The notes below the pieces were generated by a model, which searched no databases, had not been told where the DNA came from, and was given only the letters and a program-made list of their open reading frames with translations. Of a stretch of 64,000 bases of DNA, positions 63,512 through 64,000 are shown in pieces (position 1 is the first letter of the stretch; every line of letters starts with the position of its first letter). Made by a program: the position numbers and the translations under genes. The stretch covers positions 22,632,747-22,696,746 of the forward strand of contig NC_135794.1 in assembly GCF_051106095.1 (NCBI RefSeq), written 5' to 3'. Source of the stretch: Pogona vitticeps. Taxonomy: Eukaryota; Chordata; Lepidosauria; Squamata; Agamidae.

Positions 63512-64000
63512 GTAGTCGGGGGACTCCCCGAGACAAATTAGTCTTTGGGTAGAGAAAATGTGCCATTTCTTTGGAAGGGCGTCCATCAAAGACAAGAGAA
63601 GACAGGTGGATGTTTATGTGAAACATGGGTTGAAATGACCTTGGACTACAGATCCCATGATGCTCCACTCCAGAGGTTCCGTCTGATGGGCGAGCACCTA
63701 AAATGTGGCTCACCTGGGAGAATGGCCTAAACTGGAAGACTCTGGAGCTTAGCTAGGCCTAGCTCACCCGAGCTTCCTGTTCAGAAAGGAAGCTCCCAGC
63801 AAGCACTGGGGCAGGAACAGGAAGCTTGGCCTGAGTTAGGCCTAGCTATGCTTCAAAATTTTATCCCAGGTGAGCCACATTTCGGTGTTTGTAAGGGGTA
63901 GGTTGAATTTCTAGAATCTGAGAGTACGATCCTCGGTAACTCATTGCAATGAACTTTTTGCTAATCATTCTATCTTTCCCCCAATAACGAAGGAGGTAAC
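63512..64000. other. WDR93 intron 1 (right edge of window)
   Basis: No exon seen. It contains one ACTACAGATCCCATGATGC motif (63645-63663) and a pair of inverted GAAGCTTGGCCTGAG-like stretches near 63750 and 63820. Confidence 0.6.

Overview
The window looks like nuclear DNA of a squamate reptile, most likely a lizard. Three things point there: spliced vertebrate genes with GT-AG introns, tRNA-derived SINEs of the Sauria type whose tails resemble Bov-B LINE ends, and Bov-B LINE 3' ends themselves. CR1/L3-like LINE pieces, several short inverted-repeat DNA transposons and many microsatellites fill the introns and spacers. I cannot name the species.

The gene order matches human 15q26.1, with one addition. 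From left to right: the 3' part of TICRR (+; 17 coding exons, 1118-16411, about 1,390 C-terminal residues); complete KIF7 (-; 18 coding exons, 31164 down to 17470, 1,388 codons plus stop); a complete four-exon RERGL-like small GTPase gene (+; 34557-38003, 201 aa) that I do not recall between KIF7 and PLIN1 in mammals; complete PLIN1 (-; 8 coding exons, 51373 down to 44566, 493 aa); complete PEX11A (-; 3 exons, 62371 down to 57509, 247 aa); and the first coding exon of WDR93 (+; 63251-63511). Exon boundaries were read from splice sites, and reading phase agrees at every junction; the KIF7, PLIN1, PEX11A and RERGL-like totals are exact multiples of three.

TICRR acts in replication origin firing, KIF7 in Hedgehog signalling at the cilium tip, PLIN1 on the lipid droplet and PEX11A in peroxisome division; the last two are known PPAR targets in mammals. 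TICRR and KIF7 converge tail to tail. KIF7 and the RERGL-like gene diverge from a GC-rich region. PEX11A and WDR93 diverge from a second GC-rich region. The PLIN1-PEX11A spacer holds a DR1-like site near 54166 that could be a PPAR element.

I found no prokaryote-like system, CRISPR array, operon, functional tRNA/rRNA gene or recognisable retroviral element. The most interesting leads are the RERGL-like GTPase with degraded switch motifs, the DR1-like site, a cluster of ZNF143/THAP11-like motifs at the PEX11A/WDR93 and KIF7 promoter regions, and an unexplained block at 31816-32230.
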